Position numbers and translations under genes: made by a program. This document shows positions 8,525-18,889 of a stretch of DNA of 64,000 nt, piece after piece; position 1 is the first letter of the stretch, and the number at the start of each line of letters is the position of its first letter. A model generated the notes under the pieces. The model saw only the letters and a program-made list of their open reading frames with translations, ran no database searches and was not told where the DNA came from. The DNA comes from Thermomonas paludicola. Its GTDB lineage: Bacteria; Pseudomonadota; Gammaproteobacteria; Xanthomonadales; Xanthomonadaceae. The stretch is taken from contig NZ_CP093311.1 in assembly GCF_024498955.1 (NCBI RefSeq), forward strand, positions 1,054,001 through 1,118,000. Reading direction: 5' to 3'.

Positions 8525-10489
8525 ATGGCCAGTCGTCGCGCGAGTTTTCCGCTGTATCTCTACATCACGCTGCTGTCGGTCGCGCTGGTGGTGGCGTCCG
8601 GGGAAATGCTGCGCTGGTATGGCGACCTGATTCCGGGTGCCGGCGAATTCGTCGTGCTGGTGGTGGCTGCAGCCGTGGTGGCGTTGCTGGTCTCGCGGCG
8701 GATCGTTGCCCCGCTGGAGCAACTGGCGCGGGAAGCGGAGGCGGTTCGCAACTTCGACTTCAGCGACCACCCCGTCATTCAATCGCAGATCACCGAAATC
8801 GGCGAACTGGGCCGTGCATTCGACCAGATGCGCGATACCGTGCGCCGCTTCCTGCGCATCAATCGCAGGATCGCGGTTGAAACCGACTTCGATGCGCTGC
8901 GCCCCTGGTTGCTGGACAGGCTGGTGGACATCGCCGATGCCCGGGGCGGCGCGCTTTATCTGGTGGATCAAACCAGTGACGCCCTGCGCGTTGCGGCGCT
9001 GGACCTGGAGGGCGGCAAGGCCAAGCCGGCGCCAGAACTGCCTTCACTGGATCCGCAGGCGATGCCGGCATTGATGACGGCCGCGCGCGAGGGCATGCAG
9101 CGGCTCGGCGGGCGGTTGTCGGAGGAGGAATTGCGCGCGCTGGGAATCGACCCGGCGTTTGCCTCGATGGACGTGCTGGTGCTGCCGCTGCGCGATCGCC
9201 GCGACTTCCTGTTGGGCATGTTGCTGCTGTTCAAGGCGGAGGCCATCGATGCCGCCAGCGCGAGCTTCATCGAGGCGCTGGCCGCCAGCGCGGCAACGTC
9301 GGTGGAAACACAGGAGCTTCTGCGCGCGCAGAAGGCGATGGTGGAGGCGACGATCCGCATGGTCGCCGATGCGATCGATACCAAAAGCCCCTATACCGGA
9401 GGGCACTGCACGCGCGTGCCGGAGCTCACCTTCATGCTGGCGCGCGCTGCATGTGATGCCAGCGAGGGGCCGTTCGCCACCTATGCGCTGGATGCGGAGC
9501 AGTGGGAAGCCCTGCAGATCGCCGGTTGGCTGCATGACTGCGGCAAGGTGACCACGCCCGAACACGTGGTGGACAAAGCCACCAAGCTGGAGACGATTTA
9601 CAACCGCATCCACGAGATCAGGACGCGGTTCGAGGTCCTCAAGCGCGATGCCGAGGTGGAGTATTGGAAGGCGCTTGCACAGGGGGGCGAGGAATGCACT
9701 TTGCGCCGGCGTCGCGATGCGCTGCTGGCCGAGCTGGATGCGGACTTCGCGTTCGTGGCCGAGTGCAACCTGGGGGGCGAATTCCTGTCGCCTGCACACC
9801 GCCAGCGACTGCAGCAGATCGGTGAGCGGCGCTGGCTGCGCACGCTGGACGACGGCCTGGGCCTGTCGCGCGACGAGGCTGAGCGCAAGCCCGGGCCCGC
9901 GCCAGCGTTGCCGGTGGAGGAGCGGCTGCTGGCCGACAGGCCCGAGCATCGCATTGCCCGCCCGCAGCGCGAATACCTTGCGCCGGACAATCGATGGGGC
10001 TTTGCGATGGAGGTCCCCGAGCTGCTGTATGACCACGGCGAACTGCACAACCTGTGCATCAGTCGCGGCACACTGACCGGCGAAGAGCGCTACAAGATCA
10101 ACCAGCACATCGTGAATACCATCGTGATGCTGGATGCGCTGCCCTTGCCGCGGCACCTTCGCCGGGTGCCGGAAATCGCCGGCGGCCACCACGAGAAACT
10201 GGACGGCACGGGTTATCCGCGCCGGCTGGATCGCAGCCAGCTGAGCATGGAAAGCCGGATGATGGCGATTGCCGACATCTTCGAGGCATTGACCGCAGGT
10301 GATCGTCCATACAAACCGGGCAAGACCCTGTCGCAGGCATTGTCGATCATGGCGAGGATGTGCCAGGAGCAGCACATCGATCCCGAGTTGTTCGAGCTGT
10401 TCCTGCGCTCTGGCATATATCGCGCCTATGCGCTGCGCTACCTGCATCCCGAGCAGATGGATCCGATACGGATCGACGACTACCTCTGA
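8525..10489 (+). CDS. membrane HD-GYP phosphodiesterase with HAMP and a large insertion
   Basis: ATG 8525 is preceded by GGGGGGAAG; an ATG 7 codons upstream is possible. Two transmembrane segments (about residues 6-28 and 38-58) are followed directly by a HAMP-like linker with no clear periplasmic sensor domain. A GAF-like region (about 110-265) and the HD-GYP region follow. The metal-binding HD doublet is at H337-D338 (WLHDCGK) and the GYP motif at 563-565 (HHEKLDGTGYP). HD-GYP enzymes hydrolyse cyclic-di-GMP to GMP. The HD-to-GYP distance here is about 226 residues, far more than the roughly 60 of compact members, so an extra segment of about 160 residues is inserted inside the catalytic domain. 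The 3' end overlaps the convergent FHA-GGDEF gene by 10 bp. Confidence 0.88.
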   Translation: MASRRASFPLYLYITLLSVALVVASGEMLRWYGDLIPGAGEFVVLVVAAAVVALLVSRRIVAPLEQLAREAEAVRNFDFSDHPVIQSQITEIGELGRAFDQMRDTVRRFLRINRRIAVETDFDALRPWLLDRLVDIADARGGALYLVDQTSDALRVAALDLEGGKAKPAPELPSLDPQAMPALMTAAREGMQRLGGRLSEEELRALGIDPAFASMDVLVLPLRDRRDFLLGMLLLFKAEAIDAASASFIEALAASAATSVETQELLRAQKAMVEATIRMVADAIDTKSPYTGGHCTRVPELTFMLARAACDASEGPFATYALDAEQWEALQIAGWLHDCGKVTTPEHVVDKATKLETIYNRIHEIRTRFEVLKRDAEVEYWKALAQGGEECTLRRRRDALLAELDADFAFVAECNLGGEFLSPAHRQRLQQIGERRWLRTLDDGLGLSRDEAERKPGPAPALPVEERLLADRPEHRIARPQREYLAPDNRWGFAMEVPELLYDHGELHNLCISRGTLTGEERYKINQHIVNTIVMLDALPLPRHLRRVPEIAGGHHEKLDGTGYPRRLDRSQLSMESRMMAIADIFEALTAGDRPYKPGKTLSQALSIMARMCQEQHIDPELFELFLRSGIYRAYALRYLHPEQMDPIRIDDYL

Positions 10490-11415
10490 TCTGCAGCCGT
10501 TGGTTGGGCGGGCTGCGGGGGCTGCAGGCGCACGCAGTTGCGCCCTTCATTCTTGGCGCGGTACAGGGCAACGTCGGCCGCCGCCATCAAGCGGCTGCGG
10601 GTGTCGCATTGCGGGCCGAGTGCCGCAATCCCGATGCTGATGGTGATCCGTTGCGGTTCGCCGCCCGGGGCGAAGGGGGTCGCTGCCACCGCTTCGCGCA
10701 GCCGTTCCGCGCACTCGCGCGCGGTGTCCAGCCCGCACTCCGGCAGCAGCAGGGCGAATTCTTCGCCGCCGATGCGGGCTGCCACGTCATCGCCGCGGGC
10801 GTGGCGGCGCACCAGCCCGCCGATTTGGCGCAGGACTTCGTCGCCGCTGATGTGGCCATGACGGTCATTGATGGGCTTGAACAGGTCGACGTCGATGATG
10901 CACAGCGCAAGCGGGCGCTGGTGGCGCATCGCGCGGCCGATTTCCTTGTCGGCCAGTTCGGTGAAGTGGCGTCGGTTGCACAGCTCGGTCAGCGCGTCGT
11001 GCACGGCAAGTTGGTAGATCTCCTCGTGATAGCGCGCTTCCACGCTGTCCTGGCTGATGAACTTGAGGATGCTTTCGCCAACCGTGATCTGGTCGCCATC
11101 CGCCAGCTCGACGTCGGCATCGAGCGGCGCATGGTTGAGCCGGGTGGGATTGGTCGCGCCGAGGTCGGTCAGCCGGTACTGGCTGCCGTCGCGGCGAATC
11201 CTGCAATGGCGACGCGATACGCTGTTGTGGGCGATGACCAGGTCGGATTCGGGCGAGCGCCCCACGATGACCGGCTGCTCGCGGATGTCGGCGCGGCGGC
11301 CGATGCCCTCGCCGTGGATCACCACCACGCAGGCCGAGCGCGGCGTCGGATGCAGCGGGCCGTCGCTGAACAGCGTGCGCTGGGTGGTTTGGTGCGGCGT
11401 GCTGTCGTTGCTCAT
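10480..11415 (-). CDS. FHA-GGDEF diguanylate cyclase
   Basis: The 311-residue soluble protein has an N-terminal FHA domain (about residues 28-120; key motif VGRSPESDLVI...SVSRRH...TNPT) and a C-terminal GGDEF domain with GGEEF at 216-220. The I-site RxxD (RGDD, 207-210) is intact, exactly five residues upstream. The expected reaction is 2 GTP to cyclic-di-GMP. FHA domains bind phosphothreonine peptides, so activity or localisation may depend on a Ser/Thr kinase pathway; no kinase is seen in this window. The start ATG at 11415 gives MSNDSTPHQT. The gene is convergent with the HD-GYP phosphodiesterase, placing opposing enzymes side by side. Confidence 0.92.
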   Translation of the reverse strand: MSNDSTPHQTTQRTLFSDGPLHPTPRSACVVVIHGEGIGRRADIREQPVIVGRSPESDLVIAHNSVSRRHCRIRRDGSQYRLTDLGATNPTRLNHAPLDADVELADGDQITVGESILKFISQDSVEARYHEEIYQLAVHDALTELCNRRHFTELADKEIGRAMRHQRPLALCIIDVDLFKPINDRHGHISGDEVLRQIGGLVRRHARGDDVAARIGGEEFALLLPECGLDTARECAERLREAVAATPFAPGGEPQRITISIGIAALGPQCDTRSRLMAAADVALYRAKNEGRNCVRLQPPQPAQPTAADQR

Positions 11416-11479
11416 GCTGGCGCTGGCGGCTGCGTTGATGGAGTGTAGCGTTTGCGCGCGCCGGCGGCGGCTGTGCCGA

Positions 11480-12424
11480 TCACTCGCCCGGCGGGTTGGC
11501 TTCGTTGACCGCCCTGGATGCGGCATGGCGCGCCAGCACGGCTTCACGATGCGCGATGTAGAACGTCGACCCAAGAATGATCCCCGCGCCCAGCAGGGTG
11601 GAGGTGCCGACCGATTCGCCAAACAGCAGCCAGCCGGCCAGGGTGACGATGGGCAGCTGCATGAAGCTGATCGGAGTCAGCGCGGAGACATCGCCCAGCT
11701 TCAGGGCGCGCGTCCACAGCAGTTGGCCCACGGTGCCCATCAAGCCGGTGGCCAGCAGCCACAGCCAGGCGATGCCGCTCGGCCAGTGCCAGACGAACAG
11801 TGACGGCACCAGCGACATCGGCACCCAGAGCGCATAGGTCCAGAACACGATGGTGTCGGCCTTGTCGGTCTGCGACAGCTGCTTGATCTGCACCGCCACC
11901 AGCGCACTCAGCACTGCTGCTGCCACGGCCACCAGGGTGGACGCGCTGAACGCATGCGACCACGGGTGGACGATGATCAGCACGCCGAGAAAACCAAGGG
12001 CCACTGCGGTCCAGCGGCGGGCGCGCACGCGCTCACCCAGCATCAGGATGGCGGCGATGGTGACGAAAATCGGTGAGGAGTAGGTCAGCGAAATCGCCTG
12101 CGCCAGGGGCAGGTTGGCGATCGCCCAGAACCCGCAGAACATACTGGCGATGCCGATTCCCGTGCGAATCAGGTAACGCGGCAGCTGCCTGGTGCGCACG
12201 CTGTCGGCAAATGCGGCGGCCGGCCGTGGTTGGCGAAATGCGGGCACGGCCAGCATCGGCAACAGCGTCATGAAGCCGAACAGGTTGCGGAAAAACGCCA
12301 CTTCCCACGTCGGAATGGATTTCGAGGCCAGCCGGATGAAGATCGCCATCAGGCCGAAGCCCAGCGTGCTGCCGAGCATCAGCAGCGCGGCGTGGGCGTG
12401 GGTGTTCTTCGGCGCACTCACCAC
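11480..12424 (-). CDS. DMT-superfamily (EamA) membrane transporter
   Basis: The product is 314 residues with ten predicted hydrophobic segments and two EamA repeats. Typical repeat ends are visible (LAQAISLTYSSPIFVTIAAI and LGDVSALTPISFMQLPIVTL). Members export metabolites or drugs across the inner membrane; the substrate is unknown. The start is one of two consecutive GTG codons (12424 or 12421). The second forms a GTGA overlap with the murB stop, so translation is coupled to murB and a one-residue uncertainty remains. Confidence 0.87.
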   Translation of the reverse strand: MVSAPKNTHAHAALLMLGSTLGFGLMAIFIRLASKSIPTWEVAFFRNLFGFMTLLPMLAVPAFRQPRPAAAFADSVRTRQLPRYLIRTGIGIASMFCGFWAIANLPLAQAISLTYSSPIFVTIAAILMLGERVRARRWTAVALGFLGVLIIVHPWSHAFSASTLVAVAAAVLSALVAVQIKQLSQTDKADTIVFWTYALWVPMSLVPSLFVWHWPSGIAWLWLLATGLMGTVGQLLWTRALKLGDVSALTPISFMQLPIVTLAGWLLFGESVGTSTLLGAGIILGSTFYIAHREAVLARHAASRAVNEANPPGE

Positions 12425-13473
12425 GCCGCCCCCACGATGCGAGGCTCCGGTTCGATGGCCACGCCGAAGCGTGCATGCACGGACGCCGCGATGCGATGGG
12501 CCAAGTCCAGCAATTGCATGCCGGTTGCCTGGCCATGGTTGACCAGCACCAGCGCATGTGACGCCGCAACGCCGGCATCACCGTCGCGATGGCCTTTCCA
12601 TCCGCATTGGTCGATCAGCCAGGCAGCCGAGAGCTTGCGGCTGTCATCGCCGGCGCCACGGAAGACCGGCATGGCGGGGAAATCGGCGAGCAGGGCGTCA
12701 GCCTGCGCGCAGGCAATGATCGGGTTCTTGAAAAAGCTGCCGGCGTTGCCCAGCAGGGCGGGATCGGGAAGCTTTCTGCGGCGAATGCGGATCACCGCTT
12801 CGGCCACCTGCGACGCGCGTGGCGTGCCTTCAATGCCCATTGCCTGCAGCGCGTCGGTGATGCCAGCGTAAGCCAGTCGCGGCTGGAACGCGCGGTCCAG
12901 CACGAATTCCACCGCCGTCACGATGTAGCGGTCCGGCGCGTGCTTGAACAGCGAGTCGCGATAGGCAAACGCGCACGCCTCCGCGGCGAGGCGCACGAAA
13001 CGGCCGTCGAGGCGGTCGAAGGCGTCCACGGCATGCACGCGTTCGCCCACTTCCATGCCATAGGCGCCGATGTTCTGGATCGGCGCGGCGCCCACCGTGC
13101 CCGGGATCAAGGCGAGGTTTTCGAGGCCGCTCAGGCCGTGGCCCAGCGTCCACAGCACGAAGTCATGCCAGACCACGCCGGCATCGGCGCGCACGATGAC
13201 CGTTTCGCCACGGTCCTCGGCAAGGGCAATGCGGCGCGTCTCCAGCGCCAGCACCACGCCCGGCGCGTCGCCGGCAAACAACAGGTTGCTGCCGCCGCCC
13301 AGCACCAGCGTGGACGCAGCGCGCGGCATTGCGTAGCCGAACAATTCGGGCAGCGCTTGCGCATCGCTGACGTCCACCAGCATCGGCGCCTTGGCGCGCA
13401 CTCCAAAGGTGTTGCGTGCATCCAGCCGGGCATTCTCGGTGATGCGATAACCGCTGCCGCTGGCGAGGTTCAT
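12418..13473 (-). CDS. murB: UDP-N-acetylenolpyruvoylglucosamine reductase
   Basis: MurB reduces UDP-GlcNAc-enolpyruvate to UDP-MurNAc with NADPH and FAD, the second committed step of peptidoglycan precursor synthesis. The 351-residue protein has the FAD-binding segments [10 protein letters not shown] and [17 protein letters not shown], the tyrosine-containing AYRDSLFK, and the late [10 protein letters not shown] motif holding the catalytic serine. This is the long type I form seen in E. coli. Its ATG overlaps the pyrD stop by 4 bp (ATGA), and its own stop overlaps the DMT gene. Confidence 0.97.
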   Translation of the reverse strand: MNLASGSGYRITENARLDARNTFGVRAKAPMLVDVSDAQALPELFGYAMPRAASTLVLGGGSNLLFAGDAPGVVLALETRRIALAEDRGETVIVRADAGVVWHDFVLWTLGHGLSGLENLALIPGTVGAAPIQNIGAYGMEVGERVHAVDAFDRLDGRFVRLAAEACAFAYRDSLFKHAPDRYIVTAVEFVLDRAFQPRLAYAGITDALQAMGIEGTPRASQVAEAVIRIRRRKLPDPALLGNAGSFFKNPIIACAQADALLADFPAMPVFRGAGDDSRKLSAAWLIDQCGWKGHRDGDAGVAASHALVLVNHGQATGMQLLDLAHRIAASVHARFGVAIEPEPRIVGAAW

Positions 13474-14525
13474 TCCGGGGGCAGGGTGCCGCGACTGGGG
13501 GCTTCCTTGCGCCGGCGCAGGGCGTCAACGCACTCGCTGATCAACGCCGGGCCGCGATAGATCAGCCCGGTGTACAGCTGCACCAGCGACGCACCGGCCG
13601 CCTGCTTGGTTGCCGCATCGGCGCCGTGCAGGATGCCGCCAACGCCGACCAGCGGGATGTTGTCCGGCAGGCGCGTGCGCAGCATGCGCAGCACGGTGGT
13701 GGCGCGGCTCATCAATGGCGCGCCGGACAGCCCGCCGGCTTCCAGCGCGCGGCGCGACTCTTCCACGCCTTCGCGCGAAATGGTGGTGTTGGTGGCAACC
13801 ACGCCATCCACCTGCAAATCGCCCAGCACGCGGCCGGCCGCATCGATGTCGTTGTCGGACAGGTCCGGTGCGATTTTCACCAGCACCGGGACGCGCTTGC
13901 CGTGTTGGCCCGCCAGCTTTTCCTGCTCGTCGCGCAAGGTGCCGACCAGTCGCCGAAGCGCCTGCTCTTCCTGCAGCTCGCGCAAGCCAGCGGTGTTCGG
14001 CGAGGAGATGTTGACCGTCACGTAGTCGGCCACCGCATAGACCCTGCGCAGGCACAGCAGGTAGTCGGCGGCGGCGTCCTCGTTCGGGGTGTCCTTGTTC
14101 TTGCCGATGTTGATGCCCAGCAGGCCGGTCTTGCGCTTGGCGCGCTCGACGTTTTGCACCAGCGCATCCACGCCCTCGTTGTTGAAGCCCATGCGATTGA
14201 TCACCGCTTCGTGCTGCGGCAAACGGAACATGCGCGGCCTGGGATTGCCGGGCTGCGGCAGCGGCGTGACCGTGCCGACTTCCACGAAGCCGAAGCCCAG
14301 CGCCAGCAGCGCGTCGATATGCGCGCCATTCTTGTCCAGGCCTGCGGCAAGGCCGACCGGATTGGGAAAGGTCAGGCCCAGCACCTTGACCGGCATCGGC
14401 CGGGGCGGCTTGGCCAACAGGGAGCCCAAGCCGCTGCGGTAGGCCGCTTCAAGCGAAAACAGGCCGAGGCCATGCGCGCGCTCGGCATCGAACCCAAACA
14501 GGAACGGGCGGGCAAGCGAGTACAA
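13470..14525 (-). CDS. pyrD: dihydroorotate dehydrogenase (quinone), class 2
   Basis: This 351-residue membrane-associated flavoenzyme oxidises dihydroorotate to orotate in pyrimidine synthesis, passing electrons to ubiquinone. The class 2 N-terminal amphipathic extension (residues 1-45, [20 protein letters not shown]) is present. FMN-barrel motifs follow: [39 protein letters not shown] with the catalytic serine, and LVGVGGI near the end. Length is normal. The gene begins 4 bp after the small membrane gene and overlaps murB by 4 bp, so the group 14817-11480 is probably one transcription unit. Confidence 0.97.
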   Translation of the reverse strand: MYSLARPFLFGFDAERAHGLGLFSLEAAYRSGLGSLLAKPPRPMPVKVLGLTFPNPVGLAAGLDKNGAHIDALLALGFGFVEVGTVTPLPQPGNPRPRMFRLPQHEAVINRMGFNNEGVDALVQNVERAKRKTGLLGINIGKNKDTPNEDAAADYLLCLRRVYAVADYVTVNISSPNTAGLRELQEEQALRRLVGTLRDEQEKLAGQHGKRVPVLVKIAPDLSDNDIDAAGRVLGDLQVDGVVATNTTISREGVEESRRALEAGGLSGAPLMSRATTVLRMLRTRLPDNIPLVGVGGILHGADAATKQAAGASLVQLYTGLIYRGPALISECVDALRRRKEAPSRGTLPPE

Positions 14526-14529
14526 GTGC

Positions 14530-14817
14530 TCAGTGCCCCGACATCGCGATCAGCGCCGCCAGCCCGCCGAAGAACAGGAACAGCGCCGCCACTACAAGCA
14601 CGCTCAAGCCGATGATCAGGTATCCCATCACCAAGCCGGCCACCGCCAGGCCGTCGCCTTCCAGCGTGCCCTGCGAACGGCGGATCTCGCTGCGGGCCAT
14701 GTGCCCGCAGATGACTGCAACAACGCTGCCCACGAAGGGCAGCAGGTTCCAGCCGAGGATGCCGAACACCAGGCTGACCACGGCCAGCACGCTGGTTTGA
14801 CGGATGGGTGTGCTCAT
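14530..14817 (-). CDS. small DUF4190-type membrane protein
   Basis: This 95-residue protein has two strong transmembrane segments: [20 protein letters not shown] and a second at the end around [20 protein letters not shown]. Between them is the conserved stretch [20 protein letters not shown], characteristic of DUF4190 proteins. The family has no assigned biochemical role. The gene is the first of a compact run with pyrD (4 bp gap) and lies 9 bp downstream of the aldehyde dehydrogenase on the same strand. Confidence 0.82.
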   Translation of the reverse strand: MSTPIRQTSVLAVVSLVFGILGWNLLPFVGSVVAVICGHMARSEIRRSQGTLEGDGLAVAGLVMGYLIIGLSVLVVAALFLFFGGLAALIAMSGH

Positions 14818-14826
14818 GGCGTTCCC

Positions 14827-16359
14827 TCAGAGATCGAACTTGATGCCCTGGGCCAGCGGCATGGAGTCGGAGTAGTTGATGGTATTGGTTTGTCGGCGCA
14901 TGTAGGCCTTCCACGCATCCGAACCCGACTCGCGGCCGCCGCCGGTCTCCTTTTCACCGCCGAACGCGCCGCCGATTTCGGCGCCGCTGGTGCCGATGTT
15001 GACGTTGGCAATGCCGCAGTCGGAACCGGACGCCGCCAGGAACGCTTCGGCGCGCTTGAGGTTGGTGGTGAAGATGGACGAGCTCAGGCCCTGCGGCACC
15101 GCGTTCTGCATGTCGATGGCATCGTTCAGGTCGCGGTACTTCATCACATACAGGATGGGCGCGAAAGTCTCGTGCTGCACGATCTCTGCATCGTTGCTCA
15201 GGCCGGTGACGATGGCTGGCAGCACGAAGTTGCCCGGACGGTCGATGGCGTCGCCGCCGGTCTCCACCTTGCCGCCTGCGGCCTTGGCCTTGGCGATGGC
15301 GTCGAGGTAGGCATCCACGCCGTCCTTGCTGTTCAGCGGGCCCATCAGGTTGGCCGGGTCGGTGGGGTCGCCGATCTTCTTTTCCACCTGCTTGTAGGCG
15401 GTGACCAGCTTGGCCAGCACGTCTTCATAGATGGATTCGTGCACGATCAGGCGGCGGGTGGTGGTGCAGCGTTGGCCGGCAGTACCGACCGCGCCGAACA
15501 CGATCGCCGGAATGGCCAGCTTCAGGTCGGCGGTTTCATCGACGATGATCGCGTTGTTGCCGCCCAGTTCCAGCAGGCTGCGGCCCATGCGGCGCGCGCA
15601 GCGCTCGCCGACCATGCGGCCGACCTTGGTGCTGCCGGTGAAGCTGATCAGCGGGATGCGGCTGTCATCGACGAACTGTTGCGCCAGCTCGCTGCCGGCA
15701 TCGTTGAACAGGAAGAAGATGTCCGGGAAGCCGCCGTTGCGCAGCGCTTCGTTGCAGATCTTCATCGACGCGATCGCCGACAGTGGTGTCTTGGGCGAAG
15801 GCTTCCAGATGCAGATGTCGCCGCAGATGCCAGCGACAAAACTGTTCCACGCCCACACCGCGACCGGGAAATTGAACGCGCTGATGATGCCGACCAGACC
15901 GATCGGGTGCCACTGCTCGTACATGCGGTGGCCGGGGCGCTCGCTGTGCATGGTCAGGCCGTACAGCTGGCGCGACAGGCCGACCGCGAACTCGCCGATG
16001 TCGATCATTTCCTGCACCTCGCCGTCGCCTTCCGGCTTCGACTTGCCCATCTCCAGCGCCACCAGCGACCCCAGGGCGTCCTTGTGCGTGCGCAGCGCAT
16101 CGGCGCACAGGCGAATGGCTTCGCCGCGACGTGGGGCCGGGGTGGTGCGCCAGATCTTGAATGCGGCCTGGGCGCGCTCGACGATCAGGTCGTAGTCGGC
16201 CTGCGAGGACGCATGCACGCGCCCCAGCACTTCGCCGGTGGTCGGATTGACCGGTTCGATCACGCCGGCGTCGGTGGTCTTCGACCATTCGCCGTTGCCG
16301 AGATAGGTGCCGGATTCGACGGCATTCAGGCCAAGCGCGGTGAGCACGGGATGGGACAT
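14827..16359 (-). CDS. ALDH7-family aldehyde dehydrogenase (aminoadipate-semialdehyde type)
   Basis: The 510-residue NAD(P)-dependent aldehyde dehydrogenase carries catalytic cysteine C298 ([13 protein letters not shown]), general base E264 (LLELGGNNA) and the cofactor-binding motif FTGSTKVGR. The overall sequence ([38 protein letters not shown]) matches the antiquitin/ALDH7 group. In bacteria this group oxidises 2-aminoadipate 6-semialdehyde/piperideine-6-carboxylate in lysine breakdown, but activity on other aldehydes cannot be excluded. No other lysine-catabolic genes are adjacent. The start ATG at 16359 gives [10 protein letters not shown]. Confidence 0.93.
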   Translation of the reverse strand: MSHPVLTALGLNAVESGTYLGNGEWSKTTDAGVIEPVNPTTGEVLGRVHASSQADYDLIVERAQAAFKIWRTTPAPRRGEAIRLCADALRTHKDALGSLVALEMGKSKPEGDGEVQEMIDIGEFAVGLSRQLYGLTMHSERPGHRMYEQWHPIGLVGIISAFNFPVAVWAWNSFVAGICGDICIWKPSPKTPLSAIASMKICNEALRNGGFPDIFFLFNDAGSELAQQFVDDSRIPLISFTGSTKVGRMVGERCARRMGRSLLELGGNNAIIVDETADLKLAIPAIVFGAVGTAGQRCTTTRRLIVHESIYEDVLAKLVTAYKQVEKKIGDPTDPANLMGPLNSKDGVDAYLDAIAKAKAAGGKVETGGDAIDRPGNFVLPAIVTGLSNDAEIVQHETFAPILYVMKYRDLNDAIDMQNAVPQGLSSSIFTTNLKRAEAFLAASGSDCGIANVNIGTSGAEIGGAFGGEKETGGGRESGSDAWKAYMRRQTNTINYSDSMPLAQGIKFDL

Positions 16360-16494
16360 GGCGGGACTCCGATAAGTGCAAAAAATGCGGGACGACGAGT
16401 GAAGACGAACGAGGGGCGAGCCAGAAACCGGCGAGCGCCTGATGTGCCGGCGGTTGCCTGTTGCTCACGACGCGTCATTCACCTTCCGATGCGC

Positions 16495-16571
16495 TGGTGA
16501 CCCCGGCCCGATTCGAACGGGCGACCTTCCCCTTAGGAGGGGGACGCTCTATCCAGCTGAGCTACGGGGCC
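16495..16571 (-). tRNA. tRNA-Arg (CCU)
   Basis: Read on the minus strand, a full cloverleaf of 77 nt is present. The acceptor stem is GGCCCCG/CGGGGTC (one G-T pair) and the D-arm is GTAGCTCAGCTGGATAGAGC. The anticodon stem is TCCCC/GGGGA with loop CTCCTAA, giving anticodon CCT (reads AGG). The T-arm is GCCCG-TTCGAAT-CGGGC. Discriminator A and an encoded CCA end (16497-16495) complete it. No integrase or partial tRNA duplicate is seen beside it. Confidence 0.97.
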
Positions 16572-16667
16572 ACAATCCGGGAATTATCGCAGCAGGCCGG
16601 GCATTAGCCAATCCGCCGGGGAAAATTTCGATTCGCCGCATGAATTTTGCGAATTGACCAAGGTGAT

Positions 16668-17960
16668 TCACCAATCCAGCAAGCGCGCCCGCAGCGCATC
16701 AGCATCGTTGCCCATGGGCTCCGCGCTGCTGGGCTGCTGCAGCATGGCCAGCAGGCAAGGCGGCGGGGGCACGTCGTGTTCGACCAGCGGTTCCACCACG
16801 TCCGGGAACTTGGCCGGATGGGCGGTGGCGACGGCGGCCCAGTCGCCTTGTTCGCCGCGCGCGCGCAGGCGGTCCAGCACCTCGGCGGCGCAGGCGGTGT
16901 GCGGGCAGACCACGTGGGCGCGCGCGTCGCGGGTGCGGACGATGGCGGCGCGGATCTGGTCGTCGCTCACCGTTTCGGCGCGCAGGGTGACGCGCAGATC
17001 GTCGGCGTCCGGGTAGAGGAAGCGCAGGCGCTCGAAATTGCTGGGCGCGCCCACGTCCATCGCATTCGCCAGCGTGGCGATGCTGGGCTGTGGCGCGTAG
17101 TCGCCGCCGGCGAAGAAGTCCGGCAGCACGGTGTTGGCGTTGCTGGCCAGCACCAGTTCGCCGATCGGCAGGCCCATGCGCTTCGCCAGCAGGCAGGCCA
17201 ACGCGTTGCCGAGGTTGCCGGTGGGGACGACGAAATTTAGTGCGCGCCCGGTCGCGCGCCAGTGCACCAGCGAGGCGTGCGCGTAATAGGCGGCCTGCGG
17301 CAGCAACCGGCCGAGGCTGATGCTGTTGGCCGAGCCCAGCGGCACGTCGCGGCGGAAGTCGGCATCGGCCAGCAGGGTCTTCACAAGGCGCTGGCAGTCG
17401 TCGAAGCTGCCGTCCACGCGGAACGCGCGGATGTTGTCGCCGAAGCAGCCGAGCTGGTGGGCCTGCCGCTTCGATACGCGGCCATCGGGATAGAGGATGG
17501 CGACGCGGAAGCCGGGCCGGCCGTGGAAGGCGGCGGCCACCGCCGCACCGGTGTCGCCGGAAGTGGCGACGAGGATGGTCAGCGGCTTGTCGCCACGCGG
17601 CAGCGCGGCCAGGCAGCCGGCGAGGAAGGCCGCGCCGTAATCCTTGAACGCGGCGGTGGGGCCGTGGAACAGCTCCAGCAGGAAGTCGCTGGGCTTGCCG
17701 AAACCGACCAGCGGCGGTTCGACGACGAAGGCGTCGCGGCAGATGGTGGGCAAGGCATCGGCCAAAACGCCGCCCGCGAAGAACGGGGCGAGGAAGCGAG
17801 TGGCGACGTCGGCCAGCGTGTCCGCGCCGTCGAACTGCGCGGGCGTGAATGACGGCCACGTCTCGGGCATGTACAAGCCGCCATCCGGCGCCAGGCCGGC
17901 GGCGATGGCATCCGCGATCGACACGGCCGGCGCGCGGCCGCGCGTGCTGCGCGCGTTCAT
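16668..17960 (-). CDS. thrC: threonine synthase
   Basis: This PLP enzyme converts O-phosphohomoserine to threonine, the last step of the pathway. The 430-residue protein has the PLP lysine K106 in [13 protein letters not shown], the phosphate-binding glycine-rich [10 protein letters not shown], and the [10 protein letters not shown] motif. The start ATG at 17960 overlaps the thrB stop by 4 bp (ATGA) and gives [10 protein letters not shown]; the frame is open upstream but that sequence is the thrB shadow. It is the last gene of the thrL-thrA-thrB-thrC operon. Confidence 0.96.
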   Translation of the reverse strand: MNARSTRGRAPAVSIADAIAAGLAPDGGLYMPETWPSFTPAQFDGADTLADVATRFLAPFFAGGVLADALPTICRDAFVVEPPLVGFGKPSDFLLELFHGPTAAFKDYGAAFLAGCLAALPRGDKPLTILVATSGDTGAAVAAAFHGRPGFRVAILYPDGRVSKRQAHQLGCFGDNIRAFRVDGSFDDCQRLVKTLLADADFRRDVPLGSANSISLGRLLPQAAYYAHASLVHWRATGRALNFVVPTGNLGNALACLLAKRMGLPIGELVLASNANTVLPDFFAGGDYAPQPSIATLANAMDVGAPSNFERLRFLYPDADDLRVTLRAETVSDDQIRAAIVRTRDARAHVVCPHTACAAEVLDRLRARGEQGDWAAVATAHPAKFPDVVEPLVEHDVPPPPCLLAMLQQPSSAEPMGNDADALRARLLDW

Positions 17961-18889
17961 GCCAGCACCTGCGCGGCCGGGCCCGCCACGGGCGTGAGAT
18001 GCAGGTCGCTGTCGATGCCGGCGGCGGCAAACGCTGCCTGCATTGCCGCACCCGCGCGCCGGGCGGTGGCGTCGTCCTCGTACCAGGCGAACACGCTGGG
18101 TCCCGCGCCGGAAATGCTGGCGCCCATGGCATCGGCATCCAGGGCGGCCTGCTTCACCGCAGCGAAGCCCGCGATCAGCGGCGCGCGGCGCGGTTCCACC
18201 AGCACGTCCGCAAGGCCCGCCCGCACCAGCGACGCGTCGCCGCGCTCGCAGCCCAGCAGCACCTGCGCCAGGTTCGCGCTTTGCGCCACGAACTCCTTCA
18301 GCGCATAGGCGCCGGCCAGCGCTTCGCGCGCACGGCGGGTTTCCAGCACCGCGTGCGGATGCACCACGGCGGCGTGCCATGCGGCCGGCACGTCGATCCT
18401 GGTCAAGCGGTCGGCGGTCGCCAGCACCAGCCCGCCCAACAGCATGGGGCCGACGTTGTCGCCGTGCCGGCCGCCGCTGGCGACGGCCTCACCGGCCAGC
18501 GCGTGCGGATACAGGGCGTGCGGCGACAGCGGCGCCTCCAGCAGCGCGTTCGCCGCCACCAGCGCGGCCACGCAGGACGCCGCGGAGCCGCCCAGCCCGG
18601 AGCCGAGCGGAATGCCCTTGTCCAGTTCCAGCTCGAAGCCGAACGGCAGGGCCAGCGCCTCGCGCAGCGCGATCAGCGCCATGCCGGCGGTATTGCGTCC
18701 GGCGTCCAGCGGCAGGTCGGTGACGGCGCCGCGGATCGCGGTGATCCGCACCGTCGGCGCGTCGATGCGGCGCACGGTGGCGGTGTCGCCGATGCCTTTG
18801 ATGCTGTGGCCGAGCACGTCGAAGCCGACGCCGACGTTGCCGACCGAGCCGGGCGAGAACGCGCGCGCCTCGAACTGCGCGCCGCTCAC
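17957..18889 (-). CDS. thrB: homoserine kinase
   Basis: This GHMP-family kinase phosphorylates homoserine with ATP. The 310-residue product shows the GHMP ATP-binding motif [12 protein letters not shown] and the C-terminal [10 protein letters not shown] motif. The start is GTG 18889, which overlaps the thrA stop in a GTGA tetranucleotide; its N-terminus ([20 protein letters not shown]) begins exactly at the fold's first strand. The very long open frame continuing upstream through thrA is an out-of-frame artefact of GC bias. Both ends overlap neighbours by 4 bp, indicating strict translational coupling. Confidence 0.96.
   Translation of the reverse strand: MSGAQFEARAFSPGSVGNVGVGFDVLGHSIKGIGDTATVRRIDAPTVRITAIRGAVTDLPLDAGRNTAGMALIALREALALPFGFELELDKGIPLGSGLGGSAASCVAALVAANALLEAPLSPHALYPHALAGEAVASGGRHGDNVGPMLLGGLVLATADRLTRIDVPAAWHAAVVHPHAVLETRRAREALAGAYALKEFVAQSANLAQVLLGCERGDASLVRAGLADVLVEPRRAPLIAGFAAVKQAALDADAMGASISGAGPSVFAWYEDDATARRAGAAMQAAFAAAGIDSDLHLTPVAGPAAQVLA

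Noticed and set aside
16495..16571. tRNA-Arg as an integration site
   Set aside because: No integrase, partial tRNA repeat or foreign cargo is seen on either side; the neighbours are thrC and a housekeeping dehydrogenase.
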